From positions 124,001 to 188,000 of the forward strand of contig NZ_JALGCL010000005.1 of NCBI RefSeq assembly GCF_022808325.1: a DNA stretch of 64,000 nucleotides, read 5' to 3'. The notes under the pieces were generated by a model. The model worked only from the letters and a program-made list of their open reading frames with translations, ran no database searches and was not told the origin of the DNA. This DNA is from Cognatiluteimonas sedimenti (GTDB taxonomy: Bacteria > Pseudomonadota > Gammaproteobacteria > Xanthomonadales > Xanthomonadaceae). Of this stretch, positions 16,587 through 25,058 are shown piece by piece (position 1 is the first letter of the stretch; each line of letters starts with the position of its first letter). The translations under genes and the position numbers were made by a program.

Positions 16587-17039
16587 ATGGACATCGGCAA
16601 GGAACACGGGCAGGACATGAGCTTTGACGCGCTGCTGCAGAAGGTGAAGCAGGCCGAGGCCGCGCTCGAGGCGAACGAGCGCCAGGCCGCGGCCGACTGG
16701 CGCCAGTTGAAAGCCTCCTGGCGGGAACTGTGGACGCCGGGGCGGATCGTGATCGTCGGGTTGCTGTCGGGCTTCCTGGTCGGCCGCGCGGAGCCGCTCA
16801 AGCGTGCAACCGGCGGCGGCACGCTGCAGCTGGTCAGCGCGCTGGCCGGGCTGTTCGCCGGTGGCAGCGCGCAGGCGGCGGCGGGTGCGGCCGACGAGGC
16901 CGCGGACACCGCGCAGCAGACCGCGGCGGCGGTGGCGCCGACCGCGGCCATGGCCCAGGCGGCCGCCGCGCCGCAAGCGCCGCCCGGGGTCTCGCCCGAG
17001 ACCCGGCAACGCATCCTGCGACAAGCCGGATTGCCGTGA
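16587..17039 (+). CDS. Membrane-associated protein of the DUF883/YqjE cassette
   Basis: A 150-residue protein with an N-terminal helix (SFDALLQKVKQAEAALEAN), a conserved-looking WRQLKASWRELWTPGR segment, one membrane helix (about 53-67), and an Ala-rich tail ending GVSPETRQRILRQAGLP. It occupies the position of YqjK in the yqjDEK cassette. Two starts are possible: ATG 16587 directly after the previous stop, or ATG 16617, which would begin MSFDALLQ. No family name is certain. Confidence 0.65.
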   Translation: MDIGKEHGQDMSFDALLQKVKQAEAALEANERQAAADWRQLKASWRELWTPGRIVIVGLLSGFLVGRAEPLKRATGGGTLQLVSALAGLFAGGSAQAAAGAADEAADTAQQTAAAVAPTAAMAQAAAAPQAPPGVSPETRQRILRQAGLP

Positions 17040-18217
17040 CCCAGGTCCCGGCCCCTCCCGCCGACGGCCACGCGCCCGCGCCACCGCGCCCGCCGCCGAT
17101 GCCCGTCGTGCCCGACCCCGACGAACCCGTTCGGGCCGGGCCGGCCGGCCCGGCCGTCGCACCACCGCCGCGGCGGCGGCCACGCGCCTCCACCGCGCTG
17201 GTGGTGCTGGCCGCGCTGGCCGTCGGCTACACGATGTGGGCGGCGCGCGGCCTGCTGCTGCCGGTGCTGCTGGCGATGTTCTTCGCCCTCGTGGGCAATC
17301 CGATCATCCGCGTGCTGCAGCGCATCTACGTGCCGCGCTTCGTCAGCGCGCTGCTGGTGCTGTCGCTCGGCATTGCCGGCACCGTCGCGCTGGGCCAGCA
17401 ACTGGTGGTGCCGGCCGGCGAATGGGTGCGCCAGGTGCCGCGCGAGATGCGCGACCTCGCGCCGAAGCTGCGCAACCTGGTCAAGCCGGTGCAGGAAGCC
17501 AACAAGGCCGCCGAGAACATCGCCCGCGCCGCCGGCGGCGAGAACACCGCCAAGCCGGTGGCGGTGGTGAAGACCGAGGTCAACGATCCCTACAAGGCGT
17601 TGACCGCGACACCGCGCATGGTTGCTTCGGTGCTGGCGGTGGTGCTGCTGACGTTCTTCTTCATGGTCTACGGGCAAAGCCTGCAGCGCAACGCGATCGC
17701 GCTGCTGCCCGGGCGCCAGCAGAAGCGGCTGACGGTGGAGATCCTGCAATCGATCGAGCACGAGATCTCGCGCTACGTGCTGACCATCAGCATCATCAAC
17801 GCACTGGTCGGGCTGGCGTTCGCCGGCGCGCTGTTCTGGCTGGGCGTGCCGATGGACGAGGCGCTGCTGTGGGGCACGATGGCGGCCCTGCTCAACTTCG
17901 CGCCCTACGTCGGTCCGCTGCTCGGCATGCTGATCATGCTGCTGATGGGATTCGTCGCCTACGACGACACCTGGCAATCGCTGCTGCCGGCGCTGATCTA
18001 CCTCGGCCTGCATACGCTGGAAGGCCAGATCGTGACCCCGATCGTGCTCGGCGCGCGGATGGCGTTGTCACCGCTGGTGCTGATCCTGGCGCTGATGCTG
18101 TTCGGCTGGCTGTGGGGGATCGTCGGCCTGCTGCTGGCGGTGCCGCTGCTGGTCTGCACCAAGATCGTGCTGTCCAAGATCGAAGGACTGGAAGGCTGGG
18201 CGAAGCTGCTGGAGTGA
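17036..18217 (+). CDS. AI-2E transporter/PerM-family membrane protein
   Basis: A 393-residue inner-membrane protein of the AI-2E exporter/PerM family. A Pro-rich cytoplasmic N-terminus (about 1-55) is followed by paired helices near 60-95, a soluble insert (about 115-195), and four or five membrane segments to residue 375. The family signature PYVGPLLGMLIMLLM and the C-terminal SPLVLILALMLFGWLWG block are visible. The start is a GTG overlapping the previous TGA (GTGA), in frame with the whole protein; an ATG 21 codons later is an alternative. Family members export varied small molecules, so the substrate is unknown. Confidence 0.85.
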   Translation: MTQVPAPPADGHAPAPPRPPPMPVVPDPDEPVRAGPAGPAVAPPPRRRPRASTALVVLAALAVGYTMWAARGLLLPVLLAMFFALVGNPIIRVLQRIYVPRFVSALLVLSLGIAGTVALGQQLVVPAGEWVRQVPREMRDLAPKLRNLVKPVQEANKAAENIARAAGGENTAKPVAVVKTEVNDPYKALTATPRMVASVLAVVLLTFFFMVYGQSLQRNAIALLPGRQQKRLTVEILQSIEHEISRYVLTISIINALVGLAFAGALFWLGVPMDEALLWGTMAALLNFAPYVGPLLGMLIMLLMGFVAYDDTWQSLLPALIYLGLHTLEGQIVTPIVLGARMALSPLVLILALMLFGWLWGIVGLLLAVPLLVCTKIVLSKIEGLEGWAKLLE

Positions 18218-18320
18218 CCGCCACCGGCGTTTTTCCTGCCCCGCGGTTCGGGGGCGCACATCGACAGGCCCGCGGCAGGCTCCCTCCGGCAAGCGGAGGC
18301 AGGGAAAGCCCTAGAATGGC

Positions 18321-19055
18321 GTGGTGAGCTTCCCAGTCCGCGCCATCACCCTGGACCTCGACGACACCATCTGGCCGATCGCGCCGGTGATCGTGCGCGC
18401 CGAGAGCGCGCTGGGCGCCTGGCTGCGCGAGCACGCGCCACGCACCGCAGCGCGCTGGCCGCTGGCGGCGATGCGCGCGCTGCGCGACGAGGTCGCCGCC
18501 AGCCACCCGCAACTGGCGCACGACTTCACCCGCCAGCGCCTGATCACGCTGGAACGGATGCTGCGCGAGGCCGGCGACGACGTCGCGCTGGTGCAGCCGG
18601 CGTTCGATGCGTTCTTCGCCGCGCGCTGCGAGGTCGAACATTACGACGACAGCCTCGATGCGCTCGACCGCCTCGCCGCCAGGGTGCCGCTGGCGGCGCT
18701 GTCCAATGGCAATGCCGACCTGCAGCGGATCGGGCTGATGCACGTGTTCGCGTTCCAGCTGGGCGCGCGCGAGCATGGCGCCGCCAAGCCGGCGGCCAGC
18801 ATCTTCCATGCCGCATGCGCGCAGCTGGACTGCGACCCGGCGCAGGTGCTGCACGTCGGCGACGACATCGAGATGGACGTGGTCGGCGCGCATCGCGCGG
18901 GCCTGCGCAGCTGCTGGATCAACCGTCCCGATGCCGAAGGCCGCGTCCGCGAATGGCCGCACGCCGACCTGCGGCCCGACCTCGAAGTCCCCACCCTCGC
19001 CGCCCTCGCCGACTGGCTGGACGCGGCATCGTTGCCCTCGCAGAGCGTCGCATGA
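18321..19055 (+). CDS. HAD-superfamily phosphatase (subfamily IA, YigB-like)
   Basis: A 244-residue haloacid-dehalogenase-type hydrolase. Motif I is LDLDDTIW (nucleophile D12, acid D14), motif II is ALSNGN (S about 126), the motif III lysine is in AAKPAASIF, and motif IV is HVGDDIEMDV. The helical cap lies between residues 20 and 105. Relatives such as YigB dephosphorylate FMN and sugar phosphates; the physiological substrate here is unknown. The start is one of two tandem GTG codons. Its TGA overlaps the ATG of the aminopeptidase. Confidence 0.87.
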   Translation: MVSFPVRAITLDLDDTIWPIAPVIVRAESALGAWLREHAPRTAARWPLAAMRALRDEVAASHPQLAHDFTRQRLITLERMLREAGDDVALVQPAFDAFFAARCEVEHYDDSLDALDRLAARVPLAALSNGNADLQRIGLMHVFAFQLGAREHGAAKPAASIFHAACAQLDCDPAQVLHVGDDIEMDVVGAHRAGLRSCWINRPDAEGRVREWPHADLRPDLEVPTLAALADWLDAASLPSQSVA

Positions 19056-20464
19056 GCCTACCGAACGGTTTCACCACCACCACGACGACCGATGCCGCGC
19101 GCCCGCTGCACCTGGTCGGTCGCGACAGCCTCGATGGCTGGCGGCAACGGCAGCCGCCGGCACGGGTGCAGTGGCTGCAGGCGCACGGCTTCGACGCCGC
19201 ACCCGGCAGCGTGCTGGTCTTGCCTGGCGACGACGGCACCCTCGCCGGGGCGGTGCTGGGCATCGGCGATCCACTGGATCCAGGCAGCTACGCGCACGCG
19301 CCGCAGGCGTTGCCGCCGGGCGACTGGAAGCTGGCGGGCGAACTCGACGGCCCCACCCGCAATGCGCTGCAGCTGGGTTGGGGACTGGGCAGCTATCGCT
19401 ACGCGCGCTATCGCTCTCCACCGCGCGCGCCGGCGCGCCTGTGCCTGGGCACGCCGGGCAACGACGCCCTCGACGCGGAAACCGGCGACGTGCTCGCCGC
19501 CTGCCTGCGCGTGCGCGACCTGGTCAACACGCCGACCCAGGACATGGGCCCGGAGCAGCTGCAGGACGTCGTGCACGGCATCGCGCAGGCGCATGGCGCG
19601 CGCTTCGAGGCGATCGTCGGCGACGACCTGCTGGCGCGCAACTTCCCCGCGATCCATGCCGTCGGCCGCGCCTCGCACCGCGCGCCGCGGCTGCTGCAGC
19701 TGCAGTGGGGCGGCGATACCGCGGAAAGCCGGGCGCACCCCCACGTGGCCATCGTCGGCAAGGGCGTGTGCTTCGACACCGGCGGGCTCAACATCAAGGC
19801 CGGCGACGGCATGCGCAACATGAAGAAGGACATGGGCGGCGCGGCGCACGCGATCGCGCTGGCCGAACTGGTCATGGCGCGCAAGTTGCCGCTGCGGATC
19901 ACGCTGCTGGTGCCGGCGGTGGAAAACGCGATCGGGCCCGAGGCCTATCGCCCCGGCGAAGTGGTCGCCACCCGCACGGGCATCCACGTCGAGATCGACA
20001 ATACCGACGCCGAAGGCCGCATGGTGCTGTGCGACGCGCTGGCCTATGCCGGCGAACAGGCGCCGCACCTGCTGCTGGACTTCGCCACGCTCACGGGCGC
20101 CGCGCGGGTGGCGCTCGGCCCCGACCTGCCGGCGCTGTACGCCAACGACGATGCCGTCGCGCAGGAGTGGCTGGAGGCCGGCATGCAGGTGCGCGACCCG
20201 CTGTGGCGGATGCCGCTGTGGCGGCCGTACCTGCGCTACCTGGTGAGCAATGTCGCCGACATCGCCAATTCCGGGCCGTCGAAGATGGCCGGCAGCATCG
20301 CCGCGGCGTTGTACCTGGAACGCTTCGTGCCCGCCCAGCAGAAGTGGGCGCACCTGGACGTCTACGCGTGGAACGACAGCGACCGCCCGGGCAAGCCCGC
20401 CGGCGGCGAGGCGCAGGGCCTGCGCGCGGCGTATGCGATGTTGAAGGCGCGCCCGCCGGCCTGA
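19052..20464 (+). CDS. M17-family leucyl aminopeptidase
   Basis: A 470-residue cytosolic metallopeptidase that removes N-terminal residues from peptides. The C-terminal catalytic domain shows GKGVCFDTGGLNIK (metal- and substrate-binding Lys and Asp), the M17 signature NTDAEGRMVL, and the LDFATLTGAARVALG and SGPSKMAGSIAAALYL blocks. The N-terminal domain (about 1-170) is divergent, as in the PepB-like or shorter members, so I do not assign pepA. The ATG overlaps the preceding TGA (ATGA). Two metal ions (Zn or Mn) are expected in the active site. Confidence 0.92.
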   Translation: MSLPNGFTTTTTTDAARPLHLVGRDSLDGWRQRQPPARVQWLQAHGFDAAPGSVLVLPGDDGTLAGAVLGIGDPLDPGSYAHAPQALPPGDWKLAGELDGPTRNALQLGWGLGSYRYARYRSPPRAPARLCLGTPGNDALDAETGDVLAACLRVRDLVNTPTQDMGPEQLQDVVHGIAQAHGARFEAIVGDDLLARNFPAIHAVGRASHRAPRLLQLQWGGDTAESRAHPHVAIVGKGVCFDTGGLNIKAGDGMRNMKKDMGGAAHAIALAELVMARKLPLRITLLVPAVENAIGPEAYRPGEVVATRTGIHVEIDNTDAEGRMVLCDALAYAGEQAPHLLLDFATLTGAARVALGPDLPALYANDDAVAQEWLEAGMQVRDPLWRMPLWRPYLRYLVSNVADIANSGPSKMAGSIAAALYLERFVPAQQKWAHLDVYAWNDSDRPGKPAGGEAQGLRAAYAMLKARPPA

Positions 20465-20580
20465 TCCGGGCAGGCGACACGGGCGACGCATGCCACGCCG
20501 GCAGCAGCTCGGCGGGATCCGCCACTCGATCCGTTTGCGCGAGGCCCCGCGCCGGCGCAGCGATCCGTCGTGGCGCCGCG

Positions 20581-21333
20581 TTACGCCAGCACCTCGCGGC
20601 GCCCAAGACACCACAGCATCAACGCGAACGCGGCAGCGCCACCGACCGCACCCAGCGCGAGCGTGAAGTCCGCGCGCGCAGGGTCGGCGGCAAGCTGGTT
20701 CACCGGCAGTTGCCACGGCAATCCCATGCCGGCCTTCGCCGACGTGGCGACGACCGCGAAGAACGTGCCGCCGATGCCGGTCGCCAGCGCGGGCACGAAG
20801 CTCGCCAAGCGCAACGCGAGCCAGAGCTGCACGGCCACCAGCAGCCACGCCGCCATGAAGATCCGCGCCAGCACCAGCGCGTAAGCCGGCAGGTCGGGCG
20901 TGCCGGTGGCGGCGACCGCGGGCTTCCACCAGCCGGCCAGTTGCGCCGCCAGCACCGACAGCAGCGCCAGCAACACGGTCATCACCGCGACCAGCCCCAG
21001 CACGCACAACGCCTTGGCCGCGTACAGGTGCCAGCGTGGCAGTGGCAGCGCGCGCAGGTGGTCCCAGGCACGCGGGCCGTGTTCGGTGTGCGCGACCAGC
21101 GCGGTGAGCGCGGTCACGCTCATCGGCAGCATGAAGAACGCCCAGATCGCGGCCGGGGTCTGCAGCGCCATCTCCCACGGCATCGGCTGCTTCATCCGCA
21201 GCAGGTTGAAGAACATGAAGAAGGCGATCAGCAGCGGCGCGACCACGGCCAGCACCAGCGCGAGCGAGCGGCGCAGCTTGTAGGCCTCGACGGCGAAGGT
21301 GGTGGCGAAGCGCGGGGCGGGGATCTGCGACAT
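20581..21333 (-). CDS. ABC-2-type exporter permease
   Basis: A 250-residue integral membrane protein with six predicted helices (about 23-45, 62-85, 110-140, 158-185, 190-212, 222-245). It follows the ATPase gene and has the ABC-2 permease layout: cytoplasmic N-terminus (FAVEAYKLRRSLALVL), EHGP segment after the second helix, and no substrate-binding domain. It would form a homodimeric channel with the ATPase at 21389. The ATG is used because it begins the complete first helix; the gap after the ATPase gene is 55 bp. Confidence 0.87.
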   Translation of the reverse strand: MSQIPAPRFATTFAVEAYKLRRSLALVLAVVAPLLIAFFMFFNLLRMKQPMPWEMALQTPAAIWAFFMLPMSVTALTALVAHTEHGPRAWDHLRALPLPRWHLYAAKALCVLGLVAVMTVLLALLSVLAAQLAGWWKPAVAATGTPDLPAYALVLARIFMAAWLLVAVQLWLALRLASFVPALATGIGGTFFAVVATSAKAGMGLPWQLPVNQLAADPARADFTLALGAVGGAAAFALMLWCLGRREVLA

Positions 21334-21388
21334 GGCGAAGGTTCCGGAATGCGTGCGATGCGATGCGATGCGGCTCGGACACCCCGGC

Positions 21389-22309
21389 TCAGGCGGGCGC
21401 GGCGGGTGCGGACTGGCGATACAGGGTTTCGAGCGTGCGCTGGCGCGGCGCGAGCGCATGCACGCGCACGCCGGCGGTGCACAGCACGCGGTTGAGCGCC
21501 GCGGCGGCGCCTTGCGCGTCTTCCTGCGGCGCGAAGCGCGCCACCAGTTCTCCGTCGCGCTGGGCGATGTCGAAGCCGTGCTCGCGGGCGAGCAAGGCCG
21601 CGCGTTCCGGCGCGTCGGTGCCGATCGCCACTTCGCTCGACAGGCCGGCCTTGAGTTCCGCGAGCGTACCTTCCAGCACCATCCTGCCCTGGCTGAGGAT
21701 GCCGATGTGGGTGGCGGTGCGTTCGATCTCGTCGAGCAGGTGGCTGGACAGCAGCACCGTCGCGCCGGTGCGCGCCGGCAGCTCGCGCAGGAACCGGCGC
21801 ATGTCCACGATGCCTTCGGGATCCAGGCCGTTGGTCGGCTCGTCCAGCACCAGCACCGGTGGCGAGCCAAGCATCGCGCGTGCCAGCCCGAGGCGCTGGC
21901 GCATGCCGAGCGAGTAATCCGCGACGCGGCGGCGACCGTGGGCCGACATCTCCGCGACCTCGAGCACGCGTTCGATCTCGGTCGCGGGCAGCCCGAGCAG
22001 GCGCCGGGTGAGATCGAGGTTTTCGCGCCCGCTGAGGTGCGGATAGAAGCCCTGCGCCTCGAGCAACGCGCCGACCTTGCGCGCGGCGCGGATCCGGTCG
22101 GTGGCCACGTCGATGCCGGCGACGCAGGCGCGGCCGCCGTCGGCGCGCAGCAGCCCCAGCAGCAGTTTGATGGTGGTGGTCTTGCCGGCGCCGTTGCGGC
22201 CGAGGAAGCCGTAGATGCTGCGCTCGGGCACGGTCATCGAGATCCGGTCGACGGCGAGGCGGTCGCCGAAACGGCGGGTGAGGTCCTGGGTTTCGATCGC
22301 GGCGGGCAT
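21389..22309 (-). CDS. ABC transporter ATPase (CcmA/bacitracin-export type)
   Basis: A 306-residue nucleotide-binding subunit. Walker A is GRNGAGKTT (about 37-45), the signature is YSLGMRQRLGLA, Walker B is VLVLDEPTNGLDPEG, and the switch histidine is in LLSSHLLDE. A C-terminal extension of about 90 residues is typical of exporters for peptides, lipids or antibiotics. It forms a two-gene operon with the permease downstream on the minus strand and faces a DUF2975/HTH pair across an AT-rich region with repeated TTTAAGTC sequences. Confidence 0.92.
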   Translation of the reverse strand: MPAAIETQDLTRRFGDRLAVDRISMTVPERSIYGFLGRNGAGKTTTIKLLLGLLRADGGRACVAGIDVATDRIRAARKVGALLEAQGFYPHLSGRENLDLTRRLLGLPATEIERVLEVAEMSAHGRRRVADYSLGMRQRLGLARAMLGSPPVLVLDEPTNGLDPEGIVDMRRFLRELPARTGATVLLSSHLLDEIERTATHIGILSQGRMVLEGTLAELKAGLSSEVAIGTDAPERAALLAREHGFDIAQRDGELVARFAPQEDAQGAAAALNRVLCTAGVRVHALAPRQRTLETLYRQSAPAAPA

Positions 22310-22327
22310 GGCCGGGCTTTCCAGAGT

Positions 22328-22381
22328 TTTAAGTCTGGGATAAAGTTATAGGGTGGATAAAAATTTAAGTCAAGCTTAAAG
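22328..22381. promoter_or_regulatory. AT-rich divergent promoter/operator region
   Basis: TTTAAGTC occurs at 22328-22335 and again at 22364-22371, and the second copy forms a perfect inverted repeat TTTAAG-N5-CTTAAA (22364-22380). This is by far the most AT-rich stretch nearby and separates the ABC exporter operon from the DUF2975/HTH pair. An operator for the Xre-type protein encoded at 22929 is the simplest reading. Confidence 0.55.
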
Positions 22382-22431
22382 TCCATGACTGGGCCATCCG
22401 TCATGGCCGCGGCCAACCCGAGGATCCGCCG

Positions 22432-22929
22432 ATGCCGGCTTCCAACCGTTTCCATCGCCAGTGCCGCCTGCTGCGCGTTGCCACGCTGTTCGTGTTCGCC
22501 TGCCTGTGCCTGCTGCTGGGCGTGACCTGCCTGGCCGCGCTGGTCGGTCCGTGGCGACAGGCAGCCCAGGGCACCGTCGATGCCACGCAGGCGCTGCTGC
22601 TGGCGGTGCGCCTGGCGCCGGCCTTGGGCTACCTGTCGGCGTTGTGGGCGGTGCAACGCGCGCTCGGCGACCTTGCCGCCGGCCGCGTGTTCCACCCGAC
22701 CGTGGCGCGCGCGATGCGGCACATCGGCTTCGGCGTGCTCGCCGGCGCGCTGTTCAGCGTGTTCGCGGTCACCAACCTGTCGCGCTGGATCGGCGGCGGA
22801 CAGGGCGGCTACGCCTACTTCGACCTTTCCGGCATCGTGCTGGGCGTGGTCGGCGCTGCCCTGGTGCTGATGGCGCGGCTGGTGGACCAGGCACGGGCGC
22901 TGCAGGCCGAGCTGGACGAGATCCCCTGA
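22432..22929 (+). CDS. DUF2975-family membrane protein
   Basis: A 165-residue protein with four predicted membrane helices (about 16-38, 53-70, 94-115, 128-148) and short loops. The layout and the helix-turn-helix gene coupled to it identify the DUF2975 (YoaS-like) family, known as a conserved pair with a small Xre-type regulator. The membrane protein may sense a signal and control the regulator. Its stop overlaps the next start by one base (TGATG). Confidence 0.72.
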   Translation: MPASNRFHRQCRLLRVATLFVFACLCLLLGVTCLAALVGPWRQAAQGTVDATQALLLAVRLAPALGYLSALWAVQRALGDLAAGRVFHPTVARAMRHIGFGVLAGALFSVFAVTNLSRWIGGGQGGYAYFDLSGIVLGVVGAALVLMARLVDQARALQAELDEIP

Positions 22930-23165
22930 TGCCGATCCGGGTCACGCTCGACGCAATGCTTTCACGCCGCGGCATGACGGCGCGCGACCTGGCCGCGCAG
23001 GTGGGCATCAGCGAGACCCAGATGTCGCTGTTCCGCGGCGGCAAGGTCAAGGGCATCCGCTTCCGCACCCTGGCGAAGCTGTGCGCCGTGCTCGAGTGCG
23101 CGCCCGGCGAGCTGCTGGATTACGACCCTGACCCGCGCGACCTGCAGGCCGAGGACGAGGTCTGA
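22929..23165 (+). CDS. Cro/CI (YozG-like) helix-turn-helix regulator
   Basis: A 78-residue DNA-binding protein made almost entirely of an Xre-type HTH: MLSRRGMTARDLAAQVGIS forms helices 1-3 and IRFRTLAKLCAVLECAPGEL the dimer/closing helices, with a short acidic tail. YozG-type proteins are found next to DUF2975 membrane partners. The likely operator is the TTTAAG/CTTAAA repeat upstream of the pair, which could also control the divergent ABC exporter. Confidence 0.85.
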   Translation: MPIRVTLDAMLSRRGMTARDLAAQVGISETQMSLFRGGKVKGIRFRTLAKLCAVLECAPGELLDYDPDPRDLQAEDEV

Positions 23166-23223
23166 CGCCATCGCCTGCGCGCGATCGAAATGCGTGCTGC
23201 CGCTCGCCGGGCCCGGGCCCGTC

Positions 23224-23826
23224 CTACAACCAGCCCTTCTGCCGCGCCAGGCGGAAGGCTTCGACGCGGTTGCCGGCGCCAAGCTTGCCGATCGCCTCGG
23301 ACAGGTAGTTGCGCACGGTGCCGGCTGACAGGTTGAGCAGCGTGGCGATGTCGCCCGCGGAGAGGCCATCGCCGGCCAGGCGCAACACCTGGCGCTCGCG
23401 GTCGTTGAGCGGATCCGAATCCGACCACGCATCGAGCGCGAGTTGCGGATCGATCGCGCGGCCGCCGTGGCGCACGCGGCGGATGGCGTCGGCGAGTTGT
23501 TCGGCGGGCGCGTCCTTGAGCAGGTAGCCGCAGACGCCGGCATCCAGCGCGCGGCGCAGGAAGCCGGGGCGCGCGAACGTCGTCAGGATCACCACCCGGA
23601 CCGGCAACTCATGGCGCTGCACGCGCTGCGCCAGTTCCAGGCCGGTCATGCCCGGCATCTCGATGTCGGTGACCAGCACGTCGGGCTTGATCCGCTGCAG
23701 TTCGCGCCACGCCGCTTCGCCATCCGGCGCGGAACCCAGCACCTCGATGTCGGACTCCAGCGACAGCAGTGCCGACAGCGCTCCTCGCACCATCGCCTGG
23801 TCCTCGGCCAGCAGCACGCGGATCAT
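23224..23826 (-). CDS. NarL/DesR-family response regulator
   Basis: A 200-residue two-component regulator. The receiver domain (1-118) has acidic residues E8-D9, phospho-acceptor D52 or D54 in VLVTDIEMPGMTG, T82 in ILTTFARPG and K104 in YLLKDAP. The LuxR-type HTH (about 136-198) contains LNDRERQVLRLAGDGLSAGD and the recognition helix of SAGTVRNYLSEAI. The overall pattern resembles DesR. The ATG overlaps the TGA of the kinase gene (ATGA), so the two are translated together and are partners. Confidence 0.92.
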   Translation of the reverse strand: MIRVLLAEDQAMVRGALSALLSLESDIEVLGSAPDGEAAWRELQRIKPDVLVTDIEMPGMTGLELAQRVQRHELPVRVVILTTFARPGFLRRALDAGVCGYLLKDAPAEQLADAIRRVRHGGRAIDPQLALDAWSDSDPLNDRERQVLRLAGDGLSAGDIATLLNLSAGTVRNYLSEAIGKLGAGNRVEAFRLARQKGWL

Positions 23827-25022
23827 GCGCCGCGCCCCATCGGTTCCCGGGATGGCGGCGCCGCCGCCACGAGCAGCGAGGCGACCGGCAATGGCAGCGC
23901 GACTTCGACGGTGGTGCCGCCGCGCGCGGAGGCGAAGGCGAGGCTGCCGCCGAGCTCGCGCACGCGCGCCCGCATGCCCGCGAGGCCGTTGCCCTCGGCA
24001 GCCGACGAGCCGCGGCCGTTGTCGACGATGCGCATGCGCAGCTGCCCCCCTTCGCGCGCGAACCGCACCTCGGCGCGCGAAGCGCGCGCGTGCCGCGCGA
24101 TATTGGTCACCGCCTCGCGCAGCACCAGCGCCAGCGGCCGCTCGGTCTCGGGCGACAGCGCCGGCGGCGCGTCGTACTCGAGCGCCACCGTCGAGGACTC
24201 GAGCAGCAGCCGTGCCGAGGCCAGTTCCGCGGCCAGGTCGGCGGCGCGGAACCCGGTGACGGCCGAGCGCACTTCGGCGAGCGCGTGGCGCGCGACTTTC
24301 TCCGCCTCGGCGATCTCCGTGCGGGCGGCCCCCGGATCGCGGTCGATCAGCTTGCGCGAAAGCTCCAGCTTCAGCGTGATCAGCGACAGCGTGTGCCCGA
24401 GCAGGTCGTGCAGGTCGCGGCCGATGCGCTCGCGCTCGGCGGTCGCGGCCAGCCGCCGCACTTCGTCGTGCGAGAGCTGCAACGCCGCGTCCTTCTCGTG
24501 CGCCATCGCCTCGACGTTGACGATGACCCCGATGATCAGCGTCATCGGCAGCATCCACACCAGCGCCTGCCACGGATAGCCGGCCAGCCACGCGGCGGCC
24601 CCGAGCAGCGCGTTCAACACCAGCACGTGCAGCAGGTAGCGCGGCAGCGAACTGCGCTGGCCGGTATGCAGCATCACGCAACCGAACACGAAGTAGCTCA
24701 GGCCCGACGGGTACCACGGCAACAGCACCAGGCACAACGCGACCATCGCCAGCGCATAGCGCCACGCGGTGCGCCGCGACGACAACAGCACCTTGGCGTA
24801 GAACAGCAGGAACAGCGGATACGAGGCCAGCGTGATCGCGGCCCAGCGCCAGCCGTAATGGCCGCCGCCGAACAGGGGCGTGATGAAGATCCAGGCCGAC
24901 CACAGCAGGTGCACGCCGTCGGTCCACGGCGACTTGCCGCGGCGCAGGTTGCCCGCGACCGCGGAGTCCGGGGCTGCCGCCAGCCACCGGGCCGCCCATT
25001 GCCTGAGCCGTTCGCGCAGCAC
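23823..25022 (-). CDS. DesK-like sensor histidine kinase
   Basis: A 399-residue membrane kinase. Five or six membrane helices occupy residues 36-168, followed by a coiled region, a HisKA_3 dimerisation domain with phospho-acceptor H205 in ERERIGRDLHDLLGHTLSL, and a HATPase domain with N box LREAVTNIARHARAS and G boxes MRIVDNGRGSS and GNGLAGMRARVRELGG. It resembles DesK and other intramembrane-sensing kinases without a large outer domain. The gene follows an ABC exporter with 36 bp between and is coupled to the response regulator, suggesting a sensor of membrane stress or an exported substrate. Confidence 0.91.
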   Translation of the reverse strand: MLRERLRQWAARWLAAAPDSAVAGNLRRGKSPWTDGVHLLWSAWIFITPLFGGGHYGWRWAAITLASYPLFLLFYAKVLLSSRRTAWRYALAMVALCLVLLPWYPSGLSYFVFGCVMLHTGQRSSLPRYLLHVLVLNALLGAAAWLAGYPWQALVWMLPMTLIIGVIVNVEAMAHEKDAALQLSHDEVRRLAATAERERIGRDLHDLLGHTLSLITLKLELSRKLIDRDPGAARTEIAEAEKVARHALAEVRSAVTGFRAADLAAELASARLLLESSTVALEYDAPPALSPETERPLALVLREAVTNIARHARASRAEVRFAREGGQLRMRIVDNGRGSSAAEGNGLAGMRARVRELGGSLAFASARGGTTVEVALPLPVASLLVAAAPPSREPMGRGA

Positions 25023-25058
25023 GCCTGGTTTCCTGCCCTGTCGTATGCCGATGCTACT

